The notes: a model not told the origin generated them from the sequence alone. A stretch of DNA of 64,000 nucleotides from Aureispira sp. CCB-QB1 (GCF_000724545.1 NZ_JHBV01000035.1:1-64000), one strand, 5' to 3'; shown: positions 43,771 to 52,919, numbered from the stretch's first letter. Made by a program: numbers and translations.

Positions 43771-44628
43771 ATGGTAAAAATAGTGGAATGCCCCAGAGAT
43801 GCTATGCAAGGTATCAAAGAATTTTTTATTGATACAGAAGTTAAAGCTCAGTACATCAACAAACTACTAAAAGTTGGTTTTGATACCATTGATTTTGGTA
43901 GTTTTGTGTCGCCCAAAGCCATCCCCCAAATGAGAGATACTGCAAAGGTTTTGAGTCAACTAGAATTGGATACAACCAATAGTAAGTTACTAGCAATTGT
44001 TGCGAATGAAAGAGGGACACAAGATGCCTGTCAATTTGATGAAATTACTTATTTAGGTTATCCATTCTCAATATCAGAAACCTTTCAATTACGAAATACA
44101 AATGCCACAATTGATCAATCTTTAAAGCGTTTAGGAAATATTCAAGAGTTGACACAAAAATACAACAAACAATTGGTCGTTTATGTGTCTATGGGATTTG
44201 GTAACCCTTATGGCGATGTATGGAATGTTGATATTGTTCAAAAATGGGTCGATTTGTTAGCTGATATGGGCATTAAAATTTTGTCCTTGTCGGATACCAT
44301 TGGGGTTGCTAATAGAGAAACAATCGAGTACTTGTTTAGCAATTTAATTCCCCCTTATCCTGATGTTGAGTTTGGAGCGCATTTCCATACTCGTCCTGAT
44401 GAATGGGAAGAAAAAATAGATGCTGCATTTAAGAATGGCTGCCGCCGATTTGACGGAGCTATTAAAGGATATGGTGGTTGTCCTATGGCAAAAGATGATT
44501 TGACAGGAAATATGCCTACCGAAAAAATGTTGAGCTATTTTCCTAAAAAAGGAGCGGAGTTAAATCTAAATATGGATATTTTTGCAGAAGCTATGGGAAT
44601 GACACACTTGGTCTTTCCTGAGCATTAA
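43771..44628 (+). CDS. Hydroxymethylglutaryl-CoA lyase family protein
   Basis: The 285-residue protein matches the HMG-CoA lyase/DRE-TIM barrel group: ECPRDAMQG (6-14) is the N-terminal catalytic ECPRDGxQ-type motif, then GSFVSPKAIPQM, LSDTIGVA, the metal-binding HFHTRPDEW and the C-terminal GYGGCPMAKDDLTGN with the signature Cys. The predicted reaction is cleavage of HMG-CoA to acetyl-CoA and acetoacetate, in leucine breakdown or ketone metabolism. The 3-hydroxyacyl-CoA dehydrogenase at 50.3 kb is compatible but not linked. Length is normal. Confidence 0.9.
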   Translation: MVKIVECPRDAMQGIKEFFIDTEVKAQYINKLLKVGFDTIDFGSFVSPKAIPQMRDTAKVLSQLELDTTNSKLLAIVANERGTQDACQFDEITYLGYPFSISETFQLRNTNATIDQSLKRLGNIQELTQKYNKQLVVYVSMGFGNPYGDVWNVDIVQKWVDLLADMGIKILSLSDTIGVANRETIEYLFSNLIPPYPDVEFGAHFHTRPDEWEEKIDAAFKNGCRRFDGAIKGYGGCPMAKDDLTGNMPTEKMLSYFPKKGAELNLNMDIFAEAMGMTHLVFPEH

Positions 44629-45014
44629 TCCAAAATGTAATATCGTTAAACAGGAGCTTTTAACCTTTGTCGAAAAAAATAAATTCCAACACACCAAAAG
44701 AAGAGTAGAAGTGCATCTTCATAGATAAAAGGGAATTATTTTTTGCGACTTGTTCAAAAATTGGATATTAATGTTGTTTTTTTTCAATAAAAAATAAGTA
44801 TTATTGCAATCAAAGAGTAAGAACAGCATTTTCTCTTTGCAAGAGAAAAAAATAAGTTGTTAGAAATTGCTAGCCGTATTTTGAAATTTGTTTTCAACAA
44901 ACAATAGTTAGCTATATTGCTTTGATTATGTATAAATACGTCGTCATAAATATATTTACGTATACTTGCCTTCAATAGGTAAATGAAAAACAAACTATTA
45001 ACAACATACTACAA
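44629..45014. other. Intergenic region before the DUF3822-rsmD cluster
   Basis: The 386-bp spacer is AT-rich. An open frame of 69 codons on the minus strand has no family features and is not called. The promoter of the 45015 operon should lie near the 3' end but no clear box is seen. Confidence 0.5.
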
Positions 45015-45626
45015 ATGAAAATTGCACTGAATATTTTGTTGACATTAGCTGCTATTGGATTAATTTACTTATTGGTAGAGTCCATTCGCAAGCCAATTAA
45101 TTTTACAGAAACAAGAGAGTTAAGAGAAGAACTCGTTCGCGAACGATTGACTCAAGCGGCTGAGCTTCAAAAAATTTACAAATCATTGCGTGGTAAATAT
45201 GCAGATAGTTACGATTCTTTGAGATACGTATTGACACACGATACTTTCTTGGTAGATAAAGTGATTGGAGACGAATACGATACAACACAAACTATTCAAA
45301 GAGTTCAAGTAAAACTTCCTGCAAAAGATTCTTTGTTGTCTTTTATCAAAAAGACAAAACCAGAAATGTCTGTCGACGAGTTTTTTAAATTTGTAAGCAC
45401 AGTACCATTTTCTGAAGGGAAAAAGTTTTATATCAAAACAGGAGAAGCAATCGTAGAAGGAACAGATTCTATGATGACCTCTACCTTTGAAGTAGGGACA
45501 ACTATAGGCACTTACATGCAAGAATTTGATTCTGCAAGTCATGTAATTTATGATCCAGAGTACAACCCAAATAAATTGAGAAAAGTAGGGGATTTGTACA
45601 AACCATCAACAAACGGTAATTGGTAG
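45015..45626 (+). CDS. Membrane-anchored coiled-coil protein
   Basis: The 203-residue protein has one N-terminal membrane helix (about 5-22), then a charged helical region (about 33-60, ETRELREELVRERLTQAAEL) likely to be a coiled coil. The remainder, facing the periplasm, contains VDKVIGDEYDTTQ and a mixed alpha/beta segment. No family is recognised. Its stop overlaps the following DUF3822 gene by a few bases, so it belongs to the same operon as rsmD. Confidence 0.75.
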   Translation: MKIALNILLTLAAIGLIYLLVESIRKPINFTETRELREELVRERLTQAAELQKIYKSLRGKYADSYDSLRYVLTHDTFLVDKVIGDEYDTTQTIQRVQVKLPAKDSLLSFIKKTKPEMSVDEFFKFVSTVPFSEGKKFYIKTGEAIVEGTDSMMTSTFEVGTTIGTYMQEFDSASHVIYDPEYNPNKLRKVGDLYKPSTNGNW

Positions 45627-46465
45627 ATATAATATACAATATATTTGAAGACGATTTTAATAAATCGTTGACGCATACTTATAACCTATCCGTCCTTATG
45701 GGCACGGATAGGTTGTCTTATTTAATCAGTAATGAACAAAACCAAGTTGTTGCGCTTCGATCGTATCAGCTTTCTGGTTTGCCTCATGAATCGCCACTCA
45801 AACAAGTTCTAATAGAAGATAGCATTCTTAGAGCCAAGTTCAAAACGGTTCGAGTTGGTTTGTTTGCCCCCAAGTTCTCATTGATACCTTTGTCTTTGTT
45901 TAGCGAAGAAGAAGCTAGTGTATACTTGCAACAAACAACTACCTTGAATAAGTCTGATCAGGTGTTTTTTGATTTGGTAGAGAGTCTGAAAGCAGCCAAT
46001 ATTTATGCCTTTGCAATACCTTATATCCAAGACTTCAAAGAACATTTTTCAGAGGTGAACTTTTGTCATGTATCTACTGGTTTAATTAATAATTTTATTA
46101 ATAATTTTGATAGCAGTAGCTCTAAAAATATTTTTCTGAATATTTATGATCATTATGTTATGATTACGGTAATTGAAAATAACAAATTACTTTTTCATAA
46201 TATTTTTTCTTTTAAAGCTTCGCCAGATTGCTTGTACTACATTTTGTTAGTTTACAAACAATTAGGCTTGATGCCAGATCGACATCCTTTGTATATCGTA
46301 GGTGAATTGGTAGCGGATTCAGAAATTCATAAATTGCTATACAAATACATAAAAACGATACATTTTGTGAATCGTCCTAATTTTTATGTTTTTGGAGAGA
46401 AGCTTCAGGCGAGTTTTGCTCAGAATTTTTTCTTTGATTTGTACAGTCTTAAATTATGCGAATAG
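45620..46465 (+). CDS. DUF3822 family protein
   Basis: The 281-residue protein matches DUF3822, a Bacteroidota family usually found beside rsmD and thought to have an actin/ASKHA-like fold. No ATG lies near the conserved N terminus (IYNIFEDDFNKSLTHTYNLS); the best upstream start is a TTG at 45620, overlapping the previous stop. The first in-frame ATG (45698) would remove about 26 conserved residues. A perfect hairpin lies over that ATG (45683-45714). It overlaps rsmD by 10 bases at the end. Confidence 0.8.
   Translation: MVDIIYNIFEDDFNKSLTHTYNLSVLMGTDRLSYLISNEQNQVVALRSYQLSGLPHESPLKQVLIEDSILRAKFKTVRVGLFAPKFSLIPLSLFSEEEASVYLQQTTTLNKSDQVFFDLVESLKAANIYAFAIPYIQDFKEHFSEVNFCHVSTGLINNFINNFDSSSSKNIFLNIYDHYVMITVIENNKLLFHNIFSFKASPDCLYYILLVYKQLGLMPDRHPLYIVGELVADSEIHKLLYKYIKTIHFVNRPNFYVFGEKLQASFAQNFFFDLYSLKLCE
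45683..45714 (+). promoter_or_regulatory. Perfect 11-bp hairpin inside the DUF3822 coding region
   Basis: AACCTATCCGT (45683-45693) pairs exactly with ACGGATAGGTT (45704-45714). The 10-nt loop contains the in-frame ATG at 45698-45700. It could modulate translation initiation or be an RNA-processing site; no T-run follows. Confidence 0.45.
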
Positions 46466-47004
46466 TTAGTGGCTTTTTGAAAGGTCGTCGATTTGACTTG
46501 CCTAGTTCCAAATGGAAAACACGTCCAACAACCGATTATGCTAAAGAAAGTTTGTTTAATATTTTGTCTAATTGGATAACATTGGACGGCATACAAGTAT
46601 TGGATCTGTTTGCAGGAACGGGGAATATGTCGTATGAATTTGCATCAAGAGGAGCTAGTTACATTTGTTGTGTTGACAAATTTTCGGCTTGCGCCCGATA
46701 TATCCAAGAACATGCAAAGCTATTCAAAATAGAGGATGTCTTAGAGGTTAGAAAACAAGATGTTTTTCAATTTTTGGGCAAACACCGCAAAAAATACGAT
46801 ATTATTTTTGCAGATCCTCCTTATGACTCACCCAAGTTTCAACTGTTAGCGAATATAATTTTTGAACAAGAATTGTTAAATGAGAATGGATTGTTAATTA
46901 TCGAACATGATTCTCGTCAAAATTTTGCAAATCATCCCAAATTTGTAGAACTTCGCCAATACGGACAATCCTACTTTAGTTTTTTGTCGAATGAAGAGGC
47001 ATAA
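46456..47004 (+). CDS. rsmD: 16S rRNA (guanine-966-N2)-methyltransferase
   Basis: The 182-residue protein matches RsmD: MRIVSGFLKGRRFDLP at the N terminus, the SAM site DLFAGTGNMSYEFASRGA (50-67) and catalytic DPPY at 120-123. It methylates G966 of 16S rRNA. It overlaps DUF3822 by 10 bases, the usual Bacteroidota arrangement, so both are co-translated from one transcript. Confidence 0.92.
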   Translation: MRIVSGFLKGRRFDLPSSKWKTRPTTDYAKESLFNILSNWITLDGIQVLDLFAGTGNMSYEFASRGASYICCVDKFSACARYIQEHAKLFKIEDVLEVRKQDVFQFLGKHRKKYDIIFADPPYDSPKFQLLANIIFEQELLNENGLLIIEHDSRQNFANHPKFVELRQYGQSYFSFLSNEEA

Positions 47005-47070
47005 AGAAGGTTTTTAGCCGAATACTTTGCATATTTGTATGGTATTAATTAAAAGTAGTTGAAGAGAAGC

Positions 47071-48144
47071 ATGAAGAATATATACAAAATATTGGGAGTC
47101 ATTTTAGTAAGTTATAGTCTCCTTGCTGGTATGCTAATTCCTTTGGGAACAGGAATTATTAATGTTTCACCAAGAGTTGCTCAAGGAGGAGAACCTTTAG
47201 ATCTGAAAATAAAAGGATACAATGCCAACTTTTTGAAAGACAAAGGTAATTATGAAGCTCGTATTCGCCTCAATCCCAAGTTGGCAATTTGTGCCAAGAA
47301 TATAACGGTTAAAAACAACCAAGAATTAGAGTTGTCGTTTGATCTACCTTTAGGAAAATTACCAATCCAAACCCTAACAGAGAATGGTAAAAAATCTAGC
47401 TTTCCATTGTTGGAAGTATCTGGAAAAAACAACGGTTACAGTTCACTAGAGTCTGCTGTTTACATCAAAGATAGCTTGGTTGAAAATACCATACAAGATT
47501 TTTGTGATGTCGTTCCTTTTGCGCAGACAGAAGAAGAACAAATCAGTTTTCCTTTCTTAAATATTTTAGAAGAAACCATCCGCAATTTATTCTATCATGT
47601 GCCAATGTGGTTTGCCATGATGTTATTAATGCTAATATCTGTCGTTTATAGCATTTTGTATCTGGCAAGACCAGAAATAGAACGATATGATATTCAAGCA
47701 ACTTCCTTTGCTGCTGTTGGGGTACTTTTCGGAGTGATTGGAATTTTGACAGGCGCATTGTGGGCAAAACATACTTGGGGAGCTTATTGGTCGTTTGACG
47801 TTAAACAAAACACTTCTGCAGTTGCTTTGTTAATCTATTTAGCGTACTTCGTATTGAGAAGTTCTTTTGATGATATGGATAAACGTGCTAGAGTAGCGGC
47901 TATTTATAATATCTTTGCTTTTGCAACTTTAATTCCGTTGCTTTACATTGTTCCTAGAATGGTAGATAGTTTACACCCAGGAATGGGAGGAAATCCAGCC
48001 TTTAGTAAATTGGATTTAGACAATACCATGCGAATGGTGTTTTACCCAGCGGTGTTGGGGTGGATGATGATGGGAATTTGGATTTCTAATCTAGGTGGGA
48101 GAATCGAACGATTGATGCGAATAAAACTAGAATTAGAGGAGTAA
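47071..48144 (+). CDS. ccmC: CcmC/CcsA-type heme handling protein with an extra periplasmic domain
   Basis: The start at 47071 (MKNIYKILGV) is chosen over an in-frame TTG at 47059. The 357-residue protein contains the CcmC core (about 165-340) with FYHVPMW (174-180, His176), the tryptophan-rich heme motif HTWGAYWSFD (234-243) and a second His in SLHPG (His302). It attaches or relays heme for c-type cytochrome maturation. Between the first helix and the core lies an added domain (about 30-150) with Ig/IPT-like opening NVSPRVAQGGEPLDLKIKGYN; usual CcmC proteins lack this. A CcmD-like gene follows. Confidence 0.85.
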   Translation: MKNIYKILGVILVSYSLLAGMLIPLGTGIINVSPRVAQGGEPLDLKIKGYNANFLKDKGNYEARIRLNPKLAICAKNITVKNNQELELSFDLPLGKLPIQTLTENGKKSSFPLLEVSGKNNGYSSLESAVYIKDSLVENTIQDFCDVVPFAQTEEEQISFPFLNILEETIRNLFYHVPMWFAMMLLMLISVVYSILYLARPEIERYDIQATSFAAVGVLFGVIGILTGALWAKHTWGAYWSFDVKQNTSAVALLIYLAYFVLRSSFDDMDKRARVAAIYNIFAFATLIPLLYIVPRMVDSLHPGMGGNPAFSKLDLDNTMRMVFYPAVLGWMMMGIWISNLGGRIERLMRIKLELEE

Positions 48145-48333
48145 TTTTATGCCTTTGTGGCTAATAATAAGATATTTAATTATTTGATTGTATTTTGTTG
48201 GTAATTAAGTTGTTGTGGGTTTTGGGGAGGCGAGTCAGAAGTTTATCTAATTTAAAGTCCTACTAATTGCTCAAAATATAATTTGGAAAAATTCTTTTTT
48301 TTTAAAAAAAACACCATTTTTAGGTCTATATTA

Positions 48334-48546
48334 ATGAAGCAAATTATTAACATATTAATACTCAGTTTAATACCTGTTTGTGTATCTGCTCAAACAACAA
48401 CTGGAAATGACTTTTTTAGTAATATTGGGAAAATATACGTAACTGTAGGTGTTATCCTCATTTTATTCGTAGGAATTGTTGCATTTTTAGTTCGTTTAGA
48501 ACGAAAAGTAGCAAGCCTAGAACAAGATATGGGAATAGAAGAATAA
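48334..48546 (+). CDS. CcmD-like small membrane protein
   Basis: The start at 48334 (MKQIINILILSLIP) is preferred to a longer frame from 48283. The 70-residue product has a hydrophobic N terminus, a second helix (YVTVGVILILFVGIVAFLVRL) and the basic-acidic tail RLERKVASLEQDMGIEE, fitting CcmD of the cytochrome c maturation system. It follows the CcmC gene by about 190 bp. Confidence 0.75.
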   Translation: MKQIINILILSLIPVCVSAQTTTGNDFFSNIGKIYVTVGVILILFVGIVAFLVRLERKVASLEQDMGIEE

Positions 48547-48650
48547 GTAAAAATAGGAGTGTGTATTTTGAATAAACTACTTAATCATTTAGAACTACAC
48601 ACTTCTTAAAAATAACTAACCGTTTATAATAACTTTAACCAAAAAAAACT

Positions 48651-50060
48651 ATGTCAGATTATAGCTTTTTTGAAGGAGTCGAGAAAAATTTTGATAAAGC
48701 AGCCAAACATACAGATTTGTCTAGTGGATTGCTTGAGCAAATTAAAGGTTGTAACGCCGTTTTCCGCATGAATTTTCCTGTTAAAATAGGAGATTCGGTA
48801 GAAGTAATTGAAGCATACCGTGTACAACACTCGAACCATAGATCTCCTACTAAAGGAGGAATTCGCTACAGCACGGGAGTGAATCAAGACGAAGTAATGG
48901 CTTTAGCTGCTTTGATGACCTATAAATGTGCCGTTGTAGACGTACCATTTGGTGGTGCAAAAGGAGGGGTTAAAATCAATGCAAAAGATTATACAGAAGA
49001 ACAATTAGAACAAATCACTCGCCGTTATGCTGCTGAGTTGGTTCGCAAAAATTTTATCGGTCCAGGTATGGATGTTCCTGCTCCTGATTATGGAACAGGA
49101 CCTCGTGAAATGGCTTGGATTATGGATACATATGCTGCCTTAAATCCTGGTGAAATTGATGCTGCTGGATGTGTTACTGGTAAGCCTGTTTCTCAAAATG
49201 GTATCGCAGGTCGTACTGAGGCAACAGGTCGTGGTGTTTACTACGCTGTTCGTGAAGCTTGTAACTACGAAGAAGATATGGCTGCTCTAGGTTTGACAAC
49301 GGGGCTAGCTGGAAAAACAATGGTTATCCAAGGTTTGGGAAATGTAGGTTCTTATACAGGAATGATTTCTCAAGACGAAGGTAATGTTAAAATTATTGGT
49401 GTTGCTGAATACGAAGGTTCAATTTATAATAAGGATGGAATCGATATTCATGCTTTATTGGACTTTAGAAAACAAACTGGATCTATCATTGGATTCCCTG
49501 GTACAACAACTTTAGAAAATAGAGGGGATGCTTTGGAATTAGAATGTGATATCTTGGTTCCTGCGGCTTTAGAAAATCAAATTAACGAAGACAATGCCGA
49601 TAGAATTAAAGCTAAAATCATTGTAGAAGCAGCAAATGGTCCTGTTACGCCAGAAGCAGAAGAAGTATTGTTGGACAAAGGATGTTTGATTATTCCTGAT
49701 ATGTACGCCAATGCAGGTGGGGTAACTGTATCTTATTTTGAGTGGTTGAAAAACCTTTCTCACATGCGTTTTGGTCGTATGCAAAAACGTTTTGAAAGTA
49801 ATCGTTACGAATTGTTGGTTGACTTGGTCTTGAAAATGACTGGAAAGGAGTTGAGTGACAACGAGCGTAAATTGTTGACATTTGGTGCCGATGAGGTAGA
49901 CTTAGTTCGCTCTGGACTAGAGGAAACAATGATTACTGCTTATAATGGTATCCGTGATACTTTGAAAAGAAAATACATCAAAGATTTACGTACTGCTGCA
50001 TTTGTTTATGCTATCGAAAAAATCGGAAGCGATTATACTGCATTGGGTATTTGGCCTTAA
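48651..50060 (+). CDS. gdhA: Glu/Leu/Phe/Val dehydrogenase (glutamate dehydrogenase type)
   Basis: The 469-residue protein has the ELFV dehydrogenase signature PFGGAKGGVKI (99-109) with catalytic Lys nearby, the GMDVPAPDYGTG substrate loop and the NAD(P)-binding GLGNVGSYTG. Specificity among glutamate, leucine or phenylalanine cannot be settled by eye, but glutamate is the usual assignment for this Bacteroidota length. It interconverts amino acid and 2-oxo acid with release or fixation of ammonia. A terminator follows. Confidence 0.92.
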   Translation: MSDYSFFEGVEKNFDKAAKHTDLSSGLLEQIKGCNAVFRMNFPVKIGDSVEVIEAYRVQHSNHRSPTKGGIRYSTGVNQDEVMALAALMTYKCAVVDVPFGGAKGGVKINAKDYTEEQLEQITRRYAAELVRKNFIGPGMDVPAPDYGTGPREMAWIMDTYAALNPGEIDAAGCVTGKPVSQNGIAGRTEATGRGVYYAVREACNYEEDMAALGLTTGLAGKTMVIQGLGNVGSYTGMISQDEGNVKIIGVAEYEGSIYNKDGIDIHALLDFRKQTGSIIGFPGTTTLENRGDALELECDILVPAALENQINEDNADRIKAKIIVEAANGPVTPEAEEVLLDKGCLIIPDMYANAGGVTVSYFEWLKNLSHMRFGRMQKRFESNRYELLVDLVLKMTGKELSDNERKLLTFGADEVDLVRSGLEETMITAYNGIRDTLKRKYIKDLRTAAFVYAIEKIGSDYTALGIWP

Positions 50061-50084
50061 GATTTTAATAAAAATATGTTTTAC

Positions 50085-50120
50085 AAAGCCTGTTTCTTTT
50101 TTAGAAATAGGCTTTTGTTT
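50085..50120 (+). terminator. Terminator of the dehydrogenase gene
   Basis: AAAGCCTGTTTCT (50085-50097) pairs with AGAAATAGGCTTT (50103-50115) with one G-U, then GTTTT. It lies 25 bp after the stop. Confidence 0.75.
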
Positions 50121-50248
50121 TATGAGCTCAATGTGATGAAATTTATAGAGAGAATGTTCGTGGCTTACTAGCTACTCATTGATACTAACCTGCGACTTTT
50201 ACCCAGAAGGAATACCACTAGAAATGATGAATTTTGAATCTACTTCTG

Positions 50249-50256
50249 TATCTTTG
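50249..50256 (+). promoter_or_regulatory. Candidate -7 box for the hydroxyacyl-CoA dehydrogenase gene
   Basis: TATCTTTGTGTC is a consensus -7 element 45 nt before the ATG at 50301. TTTTG at 50232-50236 is closer than the usual -33 spacing. Confidence 0.5.
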
Positions 50257-50300
50257 TGTCATTGTTGAACATTGAAGAATAACTCACTTTTAAATCTAAA

Positions 50301-51206
50301 ATGATGAAAAATATTGTTGTAATAGGTGCGGGAACGATGGGAAATGGAATCGCACACGTTTTTGCCATGCATGATTATGCTGTATCTTTAGTAGATATTT
50401 CAGAAGCTGCACTAGAAAGAGCGTTGGCTACTATTTCGAAGAACTTGGACCGAATGGTTAAAAAAGAAAAAATATCCGAAGAAGATAAGGTGGCAACTCT
50501 ATCAAATATTACAACTTCAACAAACCTAGATGAAGCTGCTGCATCAGCAGACTTAATCGTAGAAGCAGCAACGGAGAATATTGACTTAAAGTTGAAAATA
50601 TTTAGACAAATTGATGCTGCTGCTCCTGCCAATGCGATTTTAGCAACCAATACATCTTCTATTTCAATTACTAAAATAGCTGCTGAAACTAGCCGTCCCG
50701 ATAAGGTGATTGGCATGCACTTTATGAATCCAGTGCCTGTGATGAAATTGGTAGAAGTAATTCGTGGTTATGCTACTTCAGACGAAGTAACAGAAACCAT
50801 TATGGCAATGTCAAAAAATTTAGGAAAAATCCCTACAGAGGTAAACGATTACCCTGGATTTATTGCGAATCGAATTTTGATGCCTATGATTAATGAGGCA
50901 ATTTACTCGTTATACGAAAGTGTGGCAGGAGTGGAAGAAATTGATACGGTTATGAAACTAGGAATGGCGCACCCTATGGGACCATTGCAATTAGCCGATT
51001 TTATAGGTTTGGATGTATGCTTGTCTATTTTAAACGTTTTACATGACGGCTTTGGCAACCCTAAGTATGCTCCATGTCCATTGTTGGTAAATATGGTGAC
51101 AGCAGGTTATTTGGGACGCAAAACAGGGGAAGGTTTCTACAAATATGAAAAAGGGAGCAAGGAATTGGTTGTTTCTTCAAGATTTCAAAAGAAGCAATTG
51201 GTTTAA
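50301..51206 (+). CDS. hbd: 3-hydroxyacyl-CoA (3-hydroxybutyryl-CoA) dehydrogenase
   Basis: The 301-residue protein has the NAD-binding GAGTMGNGIAHVFA (8-21), the NTSSISITKIA helix, catalytic His140 in HFMNPVPVMKLVE and the C-terminal GFIANRILMPMINEAI and MGPLQLADFIGLDV blocks. It oxidises 3-hydroxyacyl-CoA to 3-oxoacyl-CoA in fatty acid or butyrate metabolism. Length matches the short single-domain HBD subfamily. A terminator follows. Confidence 0.93.
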   Translation: MMKNIVVIGAGTMGNGIAHVFAMHDYAVSLVDISEAALERALATISKNLDRMVKKEKISEEDKVATLSNITTSTNLDEAAASADLIVEAATENIDLKLKIFRQIDAAAPANAILATNTSSISITKIAAETSRPDKVIGMHFMNPVPVMKLVEVIRGYATSDEVTETIMAMSKNLGKIPTEVNDYPGFIANRILMPMINEAIYSLYESVAGVEEIDTVMKLGMAHPMGPLQLADFIGLDVCLSILNVLHDGFGNPKYAPCPLLVNMVTAGYLGRKTGEGFYKYEKGSKELVVSSRFQKKQLV

Positions 51207-51284
51207 TCGCTTGAGATGACGGCAATAACTCAAGGCAAATATATACACGCAAGAGAAACATAAATTATAGACATATAATAATAG

Positions 51285-51324
51285 AAAGTCATTCTAGGAT
51301 CCATTCTTAGAATGGCTTTTTTTT
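51285..51324 (+). terminator. Terminator after the hydroxyacyl-CoA dehydrogenase gene
   Basis: AAAGTCATTCTA (51285-51296) pairs with TAGAATGGCTTT (51308-51319) with one G-U, and eight T follow. Confidence 0.8.
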
Positions 51325-51344
51325 GTAGAGCTAAGTTATATTTA

Positions 51345-51445
51345 TCAATAGTTAGCTGCGCTCTACTACGTGGCCGTTAAAAAACTTTATTAGTTTAGCA
51401 GCGTAGCTAACTACTAATTTATGTAATAATCAAAAAATCACGAAG
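51345..51445. repeat. Diverged dispersed repeat copies
   Basis: The stretch contains ATAGTTAGCTGCGCT, CTACTACGTGG, and later AGCAGCGTAGCTAACTACTA, that is, parts of the family core in both orientations. It precedes the sterol desaturase gene and may include that gene's upstream region. Confidence 0.55.
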
Positions 51446-51551
51446 TATTAAACCTTAAAATAGCATTTTTATTAAAAATCTAACTAGCAACTTATTATAT
51501 TAGTTTTAGAAGAATCCCTCCAAAATCAATCAATTAAAAAACAGGAATTTT

Positions 51552-52400
51552 ATGGATGCTATTGTAGACTACTTTTCTAGGTTGGAACACCTTCCCCTAC
51601 ACCGAGCAGGTTATTTGTTTGGAGGTTTATTTATCTTTTTTTTAATAGAAAACACACTTCCACTATTCAAAGCGTCTTACAACAAGACTAAACACACAGG
51701 GTTGAATATCTTTTTTACAATGACAACGATTGTCATTAATTTTGCTATGGCATTTATTTTAGCTTGGGCAGCTCTTTTTGTTGAGACAAATAATTTTGGA
51801 ATTTTAAATTGGATCGGAGCCTCTATTTTTGTCTCTATGACACTTGGTTTGTTACTAATGGATTTTATAGGTGCTTGGTTGGCGCATTATATCGAACACC
51901 ATGTAACATGGATGTGGCAGTTTCACGTTATTCATCATACCGACCAAAATGTAGACACGACAACAGGCAATCGACATCATCCTGGAGAAAGCGTCATTCG
52001 ATTCTTGTTTACCACAGCAGCAGTTTTAATTGTTGGTGCGCCAATTTGGTTGGTGTTTTTATACCAAACATTGTCAGTCATTCTAACGCAATTCAATCAT
52101 GCTAATGTCAAAATGCCATCTTGGCTAGATACGGCATTAAGGTTAGTGTTTTGTACGCCCAATATGCATCGAGTACACCACCATTACCGCCAACCTTATT
52201 CAGATTCTAATTATGGTAATATCTTTTCGTTTTGGGATCGAATTTTTGGAACATATGTAGTCGTTGATAATTCTAAATTGATTTATGGGGTAGATACTTA
52301 TATGGATAAAGAAGTTACCGAAGATGTCGTAGCCTTGCTCAAAATTCCTTTTCAAGGACATCGGAAACATATAGAATACGATGATGAAGAGGTATTGTAA
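51552..52400 (+). CDS. Sterol desaturase/fatty acid hydroxylase family enzyme, intact copy
   Basis: The 282-residue membrane protein has the His clusters of the sterol desaturase superfamily: HYIEHH (112-117), FHVIHH (124-129), RHHP at 141-144 and NMHRVHHHYRQ near 205-215. These bind a di-iron site for hydroxylation or desaturation of a lipid. Its last ~58 codons and the following intergenic region are duplicated, at 57263-57664, where only the gene tail survives. Substrate is unknown. Confidence 0.9.
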   Translation: MDAIVDYFSRLEHLPLHRAGYLFGGLFIFFLIENTLPLFKASYNKTKHTGLNIFFTMTTIVINFAMAFILAWAALFVETNNFGILNWIGASIFVSMTLGLLLMDFIGAWLAHYIEHHVTWMWQFHVIHHTDQNVDTTTGNRHHPGESVIRFLFTTAAVLIVGAPIWLVFLYQTLSVILTQFNHANVKMPSWLDTALRLVFCTPNMHRVHHHYRQPYSDSNYGNIFSFWDRIFGTYVVVDNSKLIYGVDTYMDKEVTEDVVALLKIPFQGHRKHIEYDDEEVL

Positions 52401-52614
52401 CGAATCATTAATAAAGATATTGAATAGGTTGTAAGAAATTGCAGCCTATTTTTATTTGTAGTTGAATGTTGTAAGTATTATTTTGAAAACCAAGACTCTA
52501 TTGAGTATCGAGGCTTAAGAATAATGTTATAAAAGAAATAAAAGTGTAATTAATTTAGTGATTTTGAAACTTTTTACTCGTTATTTGAGTGTATAGGGGT
52601 GTTTTAATATTGGT
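52401..52614 (+). repeat. Downstream flank of the desaturase, duplicated at 57438-57664
   Basis: The segment matches 57438-57664 almost throughout, including a terminator (52423-52456), a stretch ATAAAAGTGTAATTAATTTAG and the end GTGTTTTAATATTGGT. In the left copy the homology ends at TTGGT and then continues with DUF4132 coding sequence. Confidence 0.85.
52423..52456 (+). terminator. Terminator of the sterol desaturase gene
   Basis: AATAGGTTG (52423-52431) pairs with CAGCCTATT (52442-52450) including one G-U, followed by a T-rich run. The equivalent hairpin at 57474-57504 is conserved with small changes. Confidence 0.75.
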
Positions 52615-52919
52615 TTCTAATGCCCGTTGTTTGCAAATTTTTAGAAATATAGAAGGGCAGTTGGAACGAATCCCCCAAAAAGGGAAAAGTCTTTCTAATA
52701 TAGTATTTTCTTGGCTAAGTGTTGAGATTCATCTTTCGATGGCATATAAAGCAATGCTAAAATTGATTGATGCGACCAAAGAAGAAGATGTACGGCTAAT
52801 TTTGCCCCATTTTTCTAAAATGTCTGTGGCCGATCGAGAGCAAGCGACTCAGATTATATTGCCTACATATTATCCTTATTATAACAATGATAATAAAAAG
52901 AATAAGGGAGTGTTAACAC
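52610..52919 (+). pseudogene. Internal fragment of a DUF4132 gene
   Basis: The segment corresponds to residues about 433-535 of the intact protein (59592-59901), with roughly 19 mismatches over 310 bp by eye. The frame is kept and begins LVSNARCLQIFRNIEGQLER. It has no start codon of its own and no upstream gene, since it joins the desaturase flank through a TTGGT microhomology. At the right end it joins an IS481-like transposase end at ACAC. Confidence 0.85.

Noticed and set aside
44784-44993. 69-codon minus-strand frame in the spacer before 45015
   Set aside because: Low-complexity hydrophobic composition and no similarity to any family.
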